Assembly: GCA_963794605.1 (NCBI GenBank)
Contig: CAWCEN010000002.1
Location: 1,454,043-1,518,042, forward strand
DNA from: VAXT01 sp963794605
Lineage (GTDB): Bacteria > Actinomycetota > Thermoleophilia > Gaiellales > Gaiellaceae
DNA length: 64,000 nucleotides
Direction: 5' to 3'
In this document: piece after piece, positions 40,371 to 48,282 of the stretch
Numbering within the stretch: position 1 is the stretch's first letter
Layout of the letters: every line of letters begins with the position of its first letter
Notes under the pieces: generated by a model
Database searches by the model: none
What the model saw: the letters and a program-made list of their open reading frames with translations, nothing else
Told to the model about the DNA's origin: nothing
Position numbers and translations under genes: made by a program

Positions 40371-41446
40371 GCAGGCACCTCCTCCTTCCGTGTGACGCAG
40401 GCGCCGGCGGTGATCTCTTCCTCGAAGTCCAGCTCGAGCTCGCCCTCGGGCGCGAGATGGTTGACGAGGGCCGTGACGTTGCGCGCGTAGAGCTGGCTCG
40501 CGTGGTACGGCATCGAGCTCGGGAGGTTCGTCGGGCCGAGGATCGTGACGCCGTCGTGCGTGACCTCCTCATCGGCCTTGGTCAGGTCCGCGTTTCCGCC
40601 TGCCTCGGCCGCGAGGTCGACGATCACCGAGCCTGGCCGCATCGACTCGATCGCCGATTGCGGGATCAGCTTAGGCGCGGGCCGGCCCGGAATGAGGGCG
40701 GTCGTGATGACGACGTCGAAGTCGCCGATGCGCGCCTCGAGCTCCTCCTGCTGACGGCGCTGCTCCTCCTCGGAGAGCTCGCGCGCGTACCCGCCCTCGG
40801 TCTCCTCGCCGACGACGCCGAGCTCGAGAAACGTCGCGCCGAGGCTCTCGACCTGCTCCTTGACGACGGGCCGGACGTCGAAGCCCGACACGACCGCGCC
40901 CAGGCGGCGCGCTGTCGCGATCGCCTGCAGACCGGCCACGCCGGCTCCAATGACCAGCACTTTGGCCGGGACCACGGTTCCCGCCGCGGTGACCAGCATC
41001 GGCAGGAACTTCGGCAGCCGGTCGGCGGCGAGGACGACGGCCTTGTAACCGGAGACGGTGGCCTGGGACGAGAGCGCGTCCATCGACTGGGCGCGCGTGA
41101 TCCGCGGGATCGACTCCATCGCGAAGGCGGTGACCCCGCGCGAGGCGAGCCGCTCGACTCCCTCCTTGTCCGTGAGCGGCTGCAGGAAGCCGATCAGCAC
41201 CTGCCCGTCGCGCAGCTTGTCGACCTCGTCGGCGCTCGGCTTGCGCACCTTGGCGACGAGATCAGCGGCCCACGGGTCGCCGATCGCGGCGCCGGCCTCG
41301 GTGAACGCATCGTCCGTGAACGAGGCGGACACGCCCGCGCCCTGCTCGATGACGACATCGATCTCCTCGAGCTTGGAAACGAGCTCGGGCACGAGGGCAA
41401 CCCTCCGCTCGCCTTGCGCGGTCTCCTTCGGCACGCCGACCTTCAT
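40367..41446 (-). CDS. pntAa: NAD(P) transhydrogenase subunit alpha part 1
   Basis: 359 aa. The alanine-dehydrogenase-like fold starts VGVPKETAQGERRVALVPE. The NAD site is in VLVIGAGVAGLQAIATARRLG, and QATVSGYKAVVLAA and the RQQEELE mobile-loop region are present. It is the soluble NAD(H)-binding domain I of the proton-translocating transhydrogenase. First gene of a five-gene operon (pntAa-pntAb-pntB-cyclodeaminase-like-TOPRIM). Divergent from the HD-domain gene with only ~5-14 bp between start codons, so promoters must overlap coding sequence. Confidence 0.96.
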   Translation of the reverse strand: MKVGVPKETAQGERRVALVPELVSKLEEIDVVIEQGAGVSASFTDDAFTEAGAAIGDPWAADLVAKVRKPSADEVDKLRDGQVLIGFLQPLTDKEGVERLASRGVTAFAMESIPRITRAQSMDALSSQATVSGYKAVVLAADRLPKFLPMLVTAAGTVVPAKVLVIGAGVAGLQAIATARRLGAVVSGFDVRPVVKEQVESLGATFLELGVVGEETEGGYARELSEEEQRRQQEELEARIGDFDVVITTALIPGRPAPKLIPQSAIESMRPGSVIVDLAAEAGGNADLTKADEEVTHDGVTILGPTNLPSSMPYHASQLYARNVTALVNHLAPEGELELDFEEEITAGACVTRKEEVPA

Positions 41447-41451
41447 GGAGC

Positions 41452-42090
41452 GTGAACTCTATGGAGGGAGGGATCGGCGCGCCAAGCTTGAACCGGAGTG
41501 CGGTGGGAAGCTTGGCGGCACTCTCGGCTGCGATCGAAGCACGCGACCCGTACGCGCGCGGTCATTCGTCGCGCGTCACTGTGTTCGCGCAGGCGATGGC
41601 GCGCGGCCTCCGCCTCGACAAGGACCGGATCTCCGTGCTGCGCCTCGGTGCGTTGCTCCACGATGTCGGCAAGCTCGTCGTCCCCTCGTCCGTTCTGCTC
41701 AAGCGAGGGCCGTTGACCGACGAGGAGCTCGGCCTGATGCGACGGCATCCGGCCGCCGGTGCACGCATGCTCCGCTCGCTCGGTGCGCCGGAGACGATCC
41801 TCCCGCTCGTCCTGCACCACCACGAACGCTGGGACGGCGCGGGCTATCCGACCGGCCGCCGTGGCGACGACATCCCGCTCGAGGCCCGCGTCCTGTGCAT
41901 CGCAGACTCGTTCGACGCGATGACGTCGACGCGTCCGTACCGTACGAGCTGGACTCCGGACGAGGCGCTGGAAGAGCTCGAGCGCTGCGCGGGCACACAG
42001 TTCGACCCGGAGCTCGTCGGGGCGTTCGCGGCAGCGTGGGCGGACGCCGGCCTGGGCCTGCTCGTCTGGCAGGAAGAGGCGGCGAGCTGA
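41452..42090 (+). CDS. HD-GYP-like phosphohydrolase
   Basis: 212 aa from GTG 41452 (ATG 41461 is equally possible). A single HD domain has the metal motif LLHDVGKLVVPSSVL, HHHERWDGAGYPTGRRGDDI (HE..WDGxGYP) and ADSFDAMTSTRPYR (DAMTS.RPYR), which are HD-GYP hallmarks. HD-GYP proteins hydrolyse cyclic di-GMP or related signals. There is no sensor domain on this protein. It is divergent from pntAa. Confidence 0.9.
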   Translation: MNSMEGGIGAPSLNRSAVGSLAALSAAIEARDPYARGHSSRVTVFAQAMARGLRLDKDRISVLRLGALLHDVGKLVVPSSVLLKRGPLTDEELGLMRRHPAAGARMLRSLGAPETILPLVLHHHERWDGAGYPTGRRGDDIPLEARVLCIADSFDAMTSTRPYRTSWTPDEALEELERCAGTQFDPELVGAFAAAWADAGLGLLVWQEEAAS

Positions 42091-42311
42091 TCCCTGTAAC
42101 CGTCTCGAGACCATCGCCACGGCGGTCGGGTGACATTCCCGCACACTGGCCCGGGCGAGGCTGACCGACGTTACGATCCCGCTGTGGATCCGGCGGCGAG
42201 ATAGCGGTCCGACGCGGCAACCGCCGCGCGTGATTGGGCACGGGCGCCGAGGCTCATTTCGACGCGGCCTCGGACGCGGTGTGCCACCGCTACGACTTGG
42301 AGGTACACGGA

Positions 42312-42776
42312 ATGATTCGTCAGAACCTGTTCTCCGACGCATGGGACGGAGACAACGAAGAAGACGGGACTCGGCAGCGAGTCTTTTGGCGGCCGGACGA
42401 CGCCAGGATGGGAGCAACGCTGTACGAACTGGCCCCCGGCGCGCCCGGGATGTGGATGCACATGCACTTCGGAGCCGAAGAGATGTTCTTCGTCCTGAGC
42501 GGTCGTCCCGTCTTCCGGAACCAACATGGCGAAGAGGAGTTGGCTCCGGGCGACTTCGTCTTCTGCCCCGAGGGACGTGCCGGACTACACGCCTTCAGCA
42601 ACCCCGCCGAGGAACCGGCTCAGATCCTCGCGATCAGTGCCGGGAGCTTCCCGGACGTCGTCGCCTATCCCGAACATGGATATGCATGGGTGGCGACTCG
42701 CGATCCCGATCCCGAGCTAGTCGCGAGAGGCGGTGACCCGGGCATCATCGCCCGCTTCGAGATCCCGATCGAGTAG
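42312..42776 (+). CDS. Cupin-domain protein
   Basis: 154 aa from ATG 42312, set by a GGAGG Shine-Dalgarno about 8 nt upstream; TTG 42234 would add 26 unconserved residues. Cupin motif 1 is MHMHFGAEEMFFVLSG (two His, one Glu) and motif 2 is GDFVFCPEGRAGLHAFSN. It is similar in length and layout to the cupin at 3216-3680 (shared YEL-x-PG and GD-x-V-x-CP-x-G patterns), so the two are probably paralogues. About 220 bp upstream lack a gene and hold the promoter, possibly TACGAT near 42171. Confidence 0.87.
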   Translation: MIRQNLFSDAWDGDNEEDGTRQRVFWRPDDARMGATLYELAPGAPGMWMHMHFGAEEMFFVLSGRPVFRNQHGEEELAPGDFVFCPEGRAGLHAFSNPAEEPAQILAISAGSFPDVVAYPEHGYAWVATRDPDPELVARGGDPGIIARFEIPIE

Positions 42777-42812
42777 CTCGTCCGGCCGTCGATCGGCCGC
42801 CGCCCGACACGA

Positions 42813-42840
42813 CGAAGAGGCCGCGAGAGCGGCCTCTTCG
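42813..42840. terminator. Bidirectional intrinsic terminator
   Basis: A perfect 12-bp stem (42813-42824 with 42829-42840) and a GAGA tetraloop lie between the convergent cupin (+) and IDH-like (-) genes. The arms start and end with CGAAGAGG and its complement, giving short A/T-rich flanks on both sides, as expected for a terminator serving both directions. Confidence 0.75.
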
Positions 42841-42873
42841 CTTACCCCCTTGTGGTGCTCGACGAGCCGCGCC

Positions 42874-43944
42874 TCAGAGCGTCGACCAGACTTCGAGCTT
42901 CGACTTCGTTCGCCGGATTACTTCGTCGGTGAATTCGCTCGTGCCCGCGTGGCCGGCGAGGTCGGCTGTGCGGATGCCTTCGGCGATCGCCTCCAGGGAC
43001 GCCTCGCGGATCGCGCGCGATGCCAACTCCGCCTCATCCCCCGCATAGCCGAGGACGGCCGCGCCGGCGAGGATCATCGCCAGCGGGTTCGCCACGTTCT
43101 TCCCCTGGAGCCCCGGCGCAGTCCCGTGCGCGGCCTCGGACATCACGGCCGTGACCTCAGCCGGATCGTCCTCCGCGAACGCGACGAGCAGCGACTCCGC
43201 ACCGGCGATCGACCCGAAGAGCGGCAGGACGAGGTCGGAGAGGATGTCGCCGTCGCGGTTCAGCGACGGGATCACGAGCGGATCCCCGGCGGTGGCGATC
43301 AGCAGCGCGAACGTGGCGTCGATCAGCTGAGGCTCGTAGGGGACGCCCGAATGGCGCTCCGCCGCGGCGTCCATCTCCTCTTTGAGCATGCCTTCGTAGA
43401 TCGGGCTGACCGTGTACTTCGGCCCGCCGAAGACCTTGGCTCCGGTGCGCTCGGCGAGCTGGAACGCGAACTCCGCGACACCCCGGCAGATCCGGCGCTC
43501 GATCCGCTCCGTGCGGAAAGCAGCCTCGTCGGCGCCCTCGCCCTCGCGCCACTCCTTCGCCCCGTATGCGTCGCCGACGGCCATGCGGACGACCGAGATC
43601 GGCGCGTGCACTCCGCCGTGCGGGATCACTCCGGGGATCCTTCGGCCGGTACGGACGATCACGCGGCCGCCGATCTCCTCGCGCAGGATCCGATTCGGCG
43701 ACCCCACGTCGTCGGCGCCCTCGGGCGTGACCGTCGCCGCTTTCAGCCCGAGGCCATGCTCGCGGATCGCCGCCGCGGCCTCGAAGACGACCTTGTTCTC
43801 GGTCGCACGCCGGTTATGGAGCGAGAGGTCGTAGCGATCGAACGACACGTCGAGCCCGGTCACGTCCGGGTCGAGAACGCGCAGCGCTTCCTCGAGCAGC
43901 TCCTGCCCGGTCTCGTCTCCTTCGAGCACGGCGATCGTCGGCAT
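42874..43944 (-). CDS. Isocitrate/isopropylmalate dehydrogenase family protein
   Basis: 356 aa from ATG 43944. It starts TIAVLEGDETGQELLEEALR. The substrate loop reads VGSPNRILREE: the S-x-N-x-x-L-R pattern is that of isocitrate dehydrogenase rather than isopropylmalate or tartrate dehydrogenase. Metal-binding aspartates are in LIDATFAL and NRDGDILSDL, and MSEAAHGTAPGLQGKNVANP is the NAD(P) region. TAGGAT (43952-43957) ends 7 nt before the ATG. An aconitase gene is at 57222, so it may supply the next TCA step, though the sequence is divergent from classic Icd. Confidence 0.88.
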   Translation of the reverse strand: MPTIAVLEGDETGQELLEEALRVLDPDVTGLDVSFDRYDLSLHNRRATENKVVFEAAAAIREHGLGLKAATVTPEGADDVGSPNRILREEIGGRVIVRTGRRIPGVIPHGGVHAPISVVRMAVGDAYGAKEWREGEGADEAAFRTERIERRICRGVAEFAFQLAERTGAKVFGGPKYTVSPIYEGMLKEEMDAAAERHSGVPYEPQLIDATFALLIATAGDPLVIPSLNRDGDILSDLVLPLFGSIAGAESLLVAFAEDDPAEVTAVMSEAAHGTAPGLQGKNVANPLAMILAGAAVLGYAGDEAELASRAIREASLEAIAEGIRTADLAGHAGTSEFTDEVIRRTKSKLEVWSTL

Positions 43945-43979
43945 GCGTCGGATCCTACGGCCGTGGGTACACGGCTCGC

Positions 43980-44996
43980 ATGGCACGCAGGAGAGGTTGG
44001 CGCCGCAAAGGGCGCAAGGGTCGTTTCAATTACTACGACTCGCGCGGACAGCGGATTACGGATTCGGCGAAGCTCGCGCGGATCGAAGAGCTCGTGATTC
44101 CACCGGCGTGGAAGGACGTCTGGATCTCGCCGCGGTCGACGGCGAAGCTGCAAGCGACGGGCGTCGACCGGGCGGGTCGGCGACAGTACCTCTACCACCC
44201 GGAGTATCGCGCCCAGCAGGAGCAGGAGAAGTTCGACAAGCTCATCCGCTTCGCCGAGCGGCTGCCGGAGCTGCGGACGCAGATGGCGAAGGACATGGAG
44301 GGCGAGCCGTTTTCGCCGGAATGGGTCTGCGCACTTGCGCTCCGCCTGATCAATCTCGGTTGGTTTCGCGTCGGCACCGAGCGCTACGCGCGGACGACGC
44401 GGACGTTCGGAATCACGACGCTACGGAAGGGGCACGTGTCCGTGCGCGGGAGCCGGATCACGTTCAAGTACCGGGGCAAGCACCGCGTTCTCGTTCGCAC
44501 CGCGATCGTCGACGAAGAGCTTGCCGAGGCGATGAAGAAGCTGCTCACGCTTGCAGGCGGCCGGCAGCTCTTTCGGTACGAGGTTGACGGATCGCTTTGC
44601 AACCTCACGGGCGCGCGCCTCAACGACTACATCGAAGACAACATGGGTGACGAATTCACGGCCAAGGATTTCCGGACATGGGGTGGGACGCTGATCGCCG
44701 CGATCGCGCTCGCCGAGCACGGCGCGCCGGAGACCGAGACGGACGCCAGGAAAGTCGTCGCCGGAGTGATGCGCGCCGTCGGCGCGAAGCTCGGAAACAC
44801 GCCTGCCGTTGCGCGGTCGTCTTATGTCAGCCCCGCGGTCGTCGAGCAGTATCTCGACGGCAGAACGATCGACGATTTCAGACCTCGCCATTTGCGCGTC
44901 GTCGGTGCACGTGATACGAGACTCGATCGTGAGGAACAGGCATTGCTGAGCTTATTGCGTTCGTGGCGCATTCGGCGCTCGCGGGTTGCCGCATGA
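43980..44996 (+). CDS. DNA topoisomerase IB (poxvirus-type)
   Basis: 338 aa. The N-terminal domain has DSRGQRITDSAKLARIEELV and IPPAWKDVWISP. The catalytic domain includes FRVGTERYARTTRTFGITTL (active-site Arg/Lys), TAKDFRTWGGT, and the catalytic Tyr in ARSSYVSPAVVEQYLDG. It relaxes supercoils by 3'-phosphotyrosine nicking. Base composition is somewhat less GC-rich than its neighbours, and such enzymes are patchily distributed in bacteria, so lateral acquisition is possible. A small zinc-ribbon gene follows 61 nt later. Confidence 0.94.
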   Translation: MARRRGWRRKGRKGRFNYYDSRGQRITDSAKLARIEELVIPPAWKDVWISPRSTAKLQATGVDRAGRRQYLYHPEYRAQQEQEKFDKLIRFAERLPELRTQMAKDMEGEPFSPEWVCALALRLINLGWFRVGTERYARTTRTFGITTLRKGHVSVRGSRITFKYRGKHRVLVRTAIVDEELAEAMKKLLTLAGGRQLFRYEVDGSLCNLTGARLNDYIEDNMGDEFTAKDFRTWGGTLIAAIALAEHGAPETETDARKVVAGVMRAVGAKLGNTPAVARSSYVSPAVVEQYLDGRTIDDFRPRHLRVVGARDTRLDREEQALLSLLRSWRIRRSRVAA

Positions 44997-45057
44997 ATTT
45001 ACGATCGCTTTCCGATACGCTCCACGCGACTCAACCCTGTTCGAGGAGGCAAATCCA

Positions 45058-45258
45058 ATGGCTCGAAAAACGGTTCTCGTCTGCGACAACTGCGGTGCCG
45101 AAGTCGGCGAAGGAAAGGGCGCAACGCTGCGGCTGAACTACACCGACGCACGGCGCGGCTCGAAGCAGGCGGATCTCTGCGACAACTGCGCTGGCCAGAT
45201 GCCCGGGCGCGCAGCGGCGAGGCGAGGGCGCAGGCCGAAGGCCGCCGCGGCGAGCTAG
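45058..45258 (+). CDS. Small zinc-ribbon protein with basic tail
   Basis: 66 aa behind a GAGGAGG Shine-Dalgarno. Two CxxC pairs (VCDNCGAEVG near residue 9 and LCDNCAGQMPG near 42) should bind one zinc, and the last ~20 residues are Arg/Lys/Ala-rich like histone-type DNA-binding tails. It could be a small nucleoid-associated protein. It follows topoisomerase IB on the same strand, so a joint role in DNA topology is possible but unproven. Confidence 0.8.
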   Translation: MARKTVLVCDNCGAEVGEGKGATLRLNYTDARRGSKQADLCDNCAGQMPGRAAARRGRRPKAAAAS

Positions 45259-45277
45259 TTCGCTTTTCGCGCAACTT

Positions 45278-45293
45278 CCGGGACTAGTCCCGG
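45278..45293 (+). terminator. 16-bp perfect palindrome after the zinc-ribbon gene
   Basis: CCGGGACTAGTCCCGG is an uninterrupted palindrome 19 bp after the stop of the zinc-ribbon gene and 31 bp before the AddB promoter. It probably forms a hairpin terminator, although a T-tract is missing. A dimeric regulator binding to it is the alternative. Confidence 0.5.
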
Positions 45294-45336
45294 CCGGCCA
45301 CTGAAAGCCGTCGGACCGTAGGTCTACGATGGGTCG

Positions 45337-48282
45337 ATGGCCTCAGGCCGCGGGCTGACGCTGCTTTCTGGGCCCGCGAACGCGGGCAAGGTCGCGCTGC
45401 TCCTCGAGCGCTATCTGGGCGCGCTCGAACGTGACCCCGTGTTGATCGTGCCGCACGGGTCGGACGTCGAGCGCATCGAGCGAGAGCTGCTCGCGAAACG
45501 TGGCGCGCTGCTGTCGGGCCAAATCGGAACCTTCGACGACGTCTTCGAGCAGATCGCCCGAGCAGGAGGCTCGAGCCTCCCGCTCGCTACCGACGCTCAG
45601 CGCCAGCTGCTCGTCCGCACCGCGGTCGCGCAGACGTCGCTGAACGGGCTCGGAGCCTCCTCGCGCTTCTCCGGCTTCTCGGATGCGCTCGGCTCCGCGC
45701 TCGCCGAGCTCGAGTCAGGACTGGTCGAGCCCGACCAGCTGAGCGGCGATCTCGCGCTGCTCTACGCCTCGTACCGCGACGCGCTCGAGAAGCTCGGGCT
45801 CTGGGACCGCGACCTGCGGCGGCGCTACGCGGCCGACCTCGTTGCCGGCGAGCTCGACGCCTGGTCGGAGCGGCCCGTGTTCGCCTACGGCTTCGAGGAC
45901 CTGACCGGTGCGCAGTGGGCGCTCCTGGAGGCACTCGCCGGACGCACCGAGGTCACCGTCTCGCTCCCGTACGAGCCGGGCCGAGCGCCGTTCGAGTCGC
46001 TCACACGCACGTCCGAGGATCTGAGCTCGCTCGCCGCGGGGCGCATCGAGGAGCTCCCGCCCGGCTATGCGGAGATCGCGCCGCCGGAGCTCGCCCACCT
46101 CGAACGCTATCTCTTCGTCGACCGGCCGCCCGCGGCGCCCGAGCTCCAGGGCGCAATCCGGTTCCTGGAAGGCGCCGGGGCGCGCGGCACGCTCGAGCTC
46201 GTCGCGGACGAGGTGCTGCAGCTGATCAGAGCCGGCACGAAGCCCGAAGAGATTCTCCTCGTGTGCCCGAGCGTCGAACGGCAGCGCGCGCAGCTCGAGA
46301 CCGCCCTGACCGCGCTCGAGGTGCCGTACGCGATCGAGGGCCGGATTCGCATCGGCAAGACTGCGTTCGGCCAGGCGCTGCTCTCGTTCTTGCGCTTCGA
46401 GTGGCTCGCGGGCGGCCGGCACGACCTCTACGGGTTCCTACGCTCGCCGTTCTCGGGACTGACCCGCGCGCATGTCGACTACCTCGAAGGGCGGCTGCGC
46501 GGGCGGGCGGTCAGCGAGCCGGCCCGCGTCGTCGAGGAGACCCTGAAGCTGCGCGGTCAGCCGCTGCGCATGCTCGACGCGTTCCGGGACGAGCCCGAGC
46601 CGCTGGAGGCCGTGCGCGTGCTCGTTCGCTCGATGGTTCGGGCTGCGTACGGGCTCGAAACGCCGCCCGTCGGCCAGGACGCCGTCCTCGACCTGCGCGC
46701 CTACCGGGCTGTCAACGACCTGCTCGACGAGCTTCGTGCCTGGGCCGACCTCGGCGGCGCCCTCTCCCGTGAAGAGCTCTACGGCGCGCTCGACCGGGCA
46801 ACGCTGCGGCTCGCCCGCGGTGACGAGCCGGGCCGGGTCGCGGTCACCGACCTGCTGCGCGTGCGAACACGGCGAACGGAGGTCGTTTTCCTGCTCGGCC
46901 TGGAAGAAGGCAGCTTCCCCCGCCGCCAGCAGGGCTCGCCCTTCCTCGCGGACGAGGAGCGCCGGTCGATCGACGAGGCATCCCGCCGTGCACGGCTCAC
47001 GAGGCCGGAAGCCGTCTCGCGAGAGCGCTACTTCTTCTACACGGCCTGCACGCGGCCCTCGCGGCGGCTCTATCTCGTCCGCGAAGCCGCCACCGACGAC
47101 GGCTCCCCGCGCGAGCCGAGCCCGTTCTGGGACGAGGCCCGCGCACTCTTCGAGCCGAACGACGTCGCGCGCTGGACGAAGCGCCGCCCGCTGGCCGAGC
47201 TCACGTGGCGGATCGAAGCCGCGCCGACGGAGCGTGAGCGCCTCCGCGCGCTGACCGCTCTCGCCTCGCGCGACGAAGACGAGGCGCACGCCCTCGCGTA
47301 TGCGAACGGCTGGGACCGGCGCCTCGTGCGGGCGCTCGGGGCGTTCTCACGCCCGACGCAGCTCACCGACCCGGTCCTGCTCGAGGAACTGCGCGGCAGG
47401 GAGACGTTCTCCGTGACCGAGCTCGAGGCGTTCGCGGACTGCTCGTCCATCTGGTTCATCGAGCGCCTGATCCGGCCGCGGACGATCGACGCCGAGGTCG
47501 ACGCGCGACTGCGCGGCTCGGTCGCCCACCAGGCGCTGTTCAAGTTCTACTCGGGCCTGCCGAAGCGAACCGGCGCCGATCGAGTCGATGCGGAGCGGCT
47601 CGAAGAGACGCTGGAGTTTCTCCGCGAGTGCCTCGTGGAGGCGATCGAGGGCGGCGTCTGGATCGAGCTCGGCGACCTCCAGCGGCGCGAGCTCGAGGAG
47701 AGCATGTGGCGCGACCTCGAGAACTTCGTCCGTGAGGAGGCCGAGTCGCCGCTCGGCCTCGTCCCGCGCAAGTTCGAGGTCGCGTTCGGCTCCGACCGCT
47801 CCGCGCCCGAGCTCCAGAGCGGGCTCCAGATCGACGGCTTCTCGCTGACCGGGAAGATCGACCGGATCGACGTCGACCCGTTCAGCGCCCGCGGGATCGT
47901 GCAGGACTACAAGTCGGGCAAGACCGCGTTCTCGGCGGCAAAGATCGAGTCGGAGCTGCGGCTCCAGATTCCGCTGTACATGCTCGTGCTGCGCGACCTC
48001 GTCGGGATGGAGCCGCTCGGCGGCCTCTACCGCGCGCTCGCGGGCGAGCGCCGCGCCCGCGGGCTGCTCCGGGCCGAGGCCGAGGAGGACGTGCCCGGCT
48101 TCTCGAAGCGCGACTACCTCGACGAGGACGAGTTCTGGGCGCAGACCGAGCGTGCGAAGGAGCACGCGATCCGCTTCGTCGAGCGCATCCGCTCCGGAGA
48201 CGTGCAGCACGACCCGAAGGGCGGCTTCCCGTGCCCGACGTGGTGTGACCTGTGGGCGATGTGCCGGGTGGCGCGGACGTGA
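45337..48282 (+). CDS. AddB-like helicase-nuclease subunit
   Basis: 981 aa. An N-terminal P-loop-like sequence reads LSGPANAGKVALL (residues 10-22), with Val where Thr or Ser should follow GK, so ATP binding may be impaired. The inactive-helicase middle part is typical of AddB (RTEVVFLLGLEEGSFPRRQQ). The C-terminal PD-(D/E)XK nuclease has GKIDRIDVDPF and IVQDYKSGK. A cysteine before it (FADCSS) and CPTWCDLWAMC at the end form the AddB-type iron-sulfur quartet. It works with the downstream AddA-like protein in double-strand-break resection. TACGAT (45325-45330) ends 6 nt before the ATG; leaderless. Confidence 0.92.
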   Translation: MASGRGLTLLSGPANAGKVALLLERYLGALERDPVLIVPHGSDVERIERELLAKRGALLSGQIGTFDDVFEQIARAGGSSLPLATDAQRQLLVRTAVAQTSLNGLGASSRFSGFSDALGSALAELESGLVEPDQLSGDLALLYASYRDALEKLGLWDRDLRRRYAADLVAGELDAWSERPVFAYGFEDLTGAQWALLEALAGRTEVTVSLPYEPGRAPFESLTRTSEDLSSLAAGRIEELPPGYAEIAPPELAHLERYLFVDRPPAAPELQGAIRFLEGAGARGTLELVADEVLQLIRAGTKPEEILLVCPSVERQRAQLETALTALEVPYAIEGRIRIGKTAFGQALLSFLRFEWLAGGRHDLYGFLRSPFSGLTRAHVDYLEGRLRGRAVSEPARVVEETLKLRGQPLRMLDAFRDEPEPLEAVRVLVRSMVRAAYGLETPPVGQDAVLDLRAYRAVNDLLDELRAWADLGGALSREELYGALDRATLRLARGDEPGRVAVTDLLRVRTRRTEVVFLLGLEEGSFPRRQQGSPFLADEERRSIDEASRRARLTRPEAVSRERYFFYTACTRPSRRLYLVREAATDDGSPREPSPFWDEARALFEPNDVARWTKRRPLAELTWRIEAAPTERERLRALTALASRDEDEAHALAYANGWDRRLVRALGAFSRPTQLTDPVLLEELRGRETFSVTELEAFADCSSIWFIERLIRPRTIDAEVDARLRGSVAHQALFKFYSGLPKRTGADRVDAERLEETLEFLRECLVEAIEGGVWIELGDLQRRELEESMWRDLENFVREEAESPLGLVPRKFEVAFGSDRSAPELQSGLQIDGFSLTGKIDRIDVDPFSARGIVQDYKSGKTAFSAAKIESELRLQIPLYMLVLRDLVGMEPLGGLYRALAGERRARGLLRAEAEEDVPGFSKRDYLDEDEFWAQTERAKEHAIRFVERIRSGDVQHDPKGGFPCPTWCDLWAMCRVART

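Noticed and set aside
41446..41461. Divergent promoter between pntAa and the HD-domain gene
   Set aside because: Only 5-14 bp separate the start codons and no convincing -10 pair could be assigned there; promoters must lie inside coding sequence, which I could not place.
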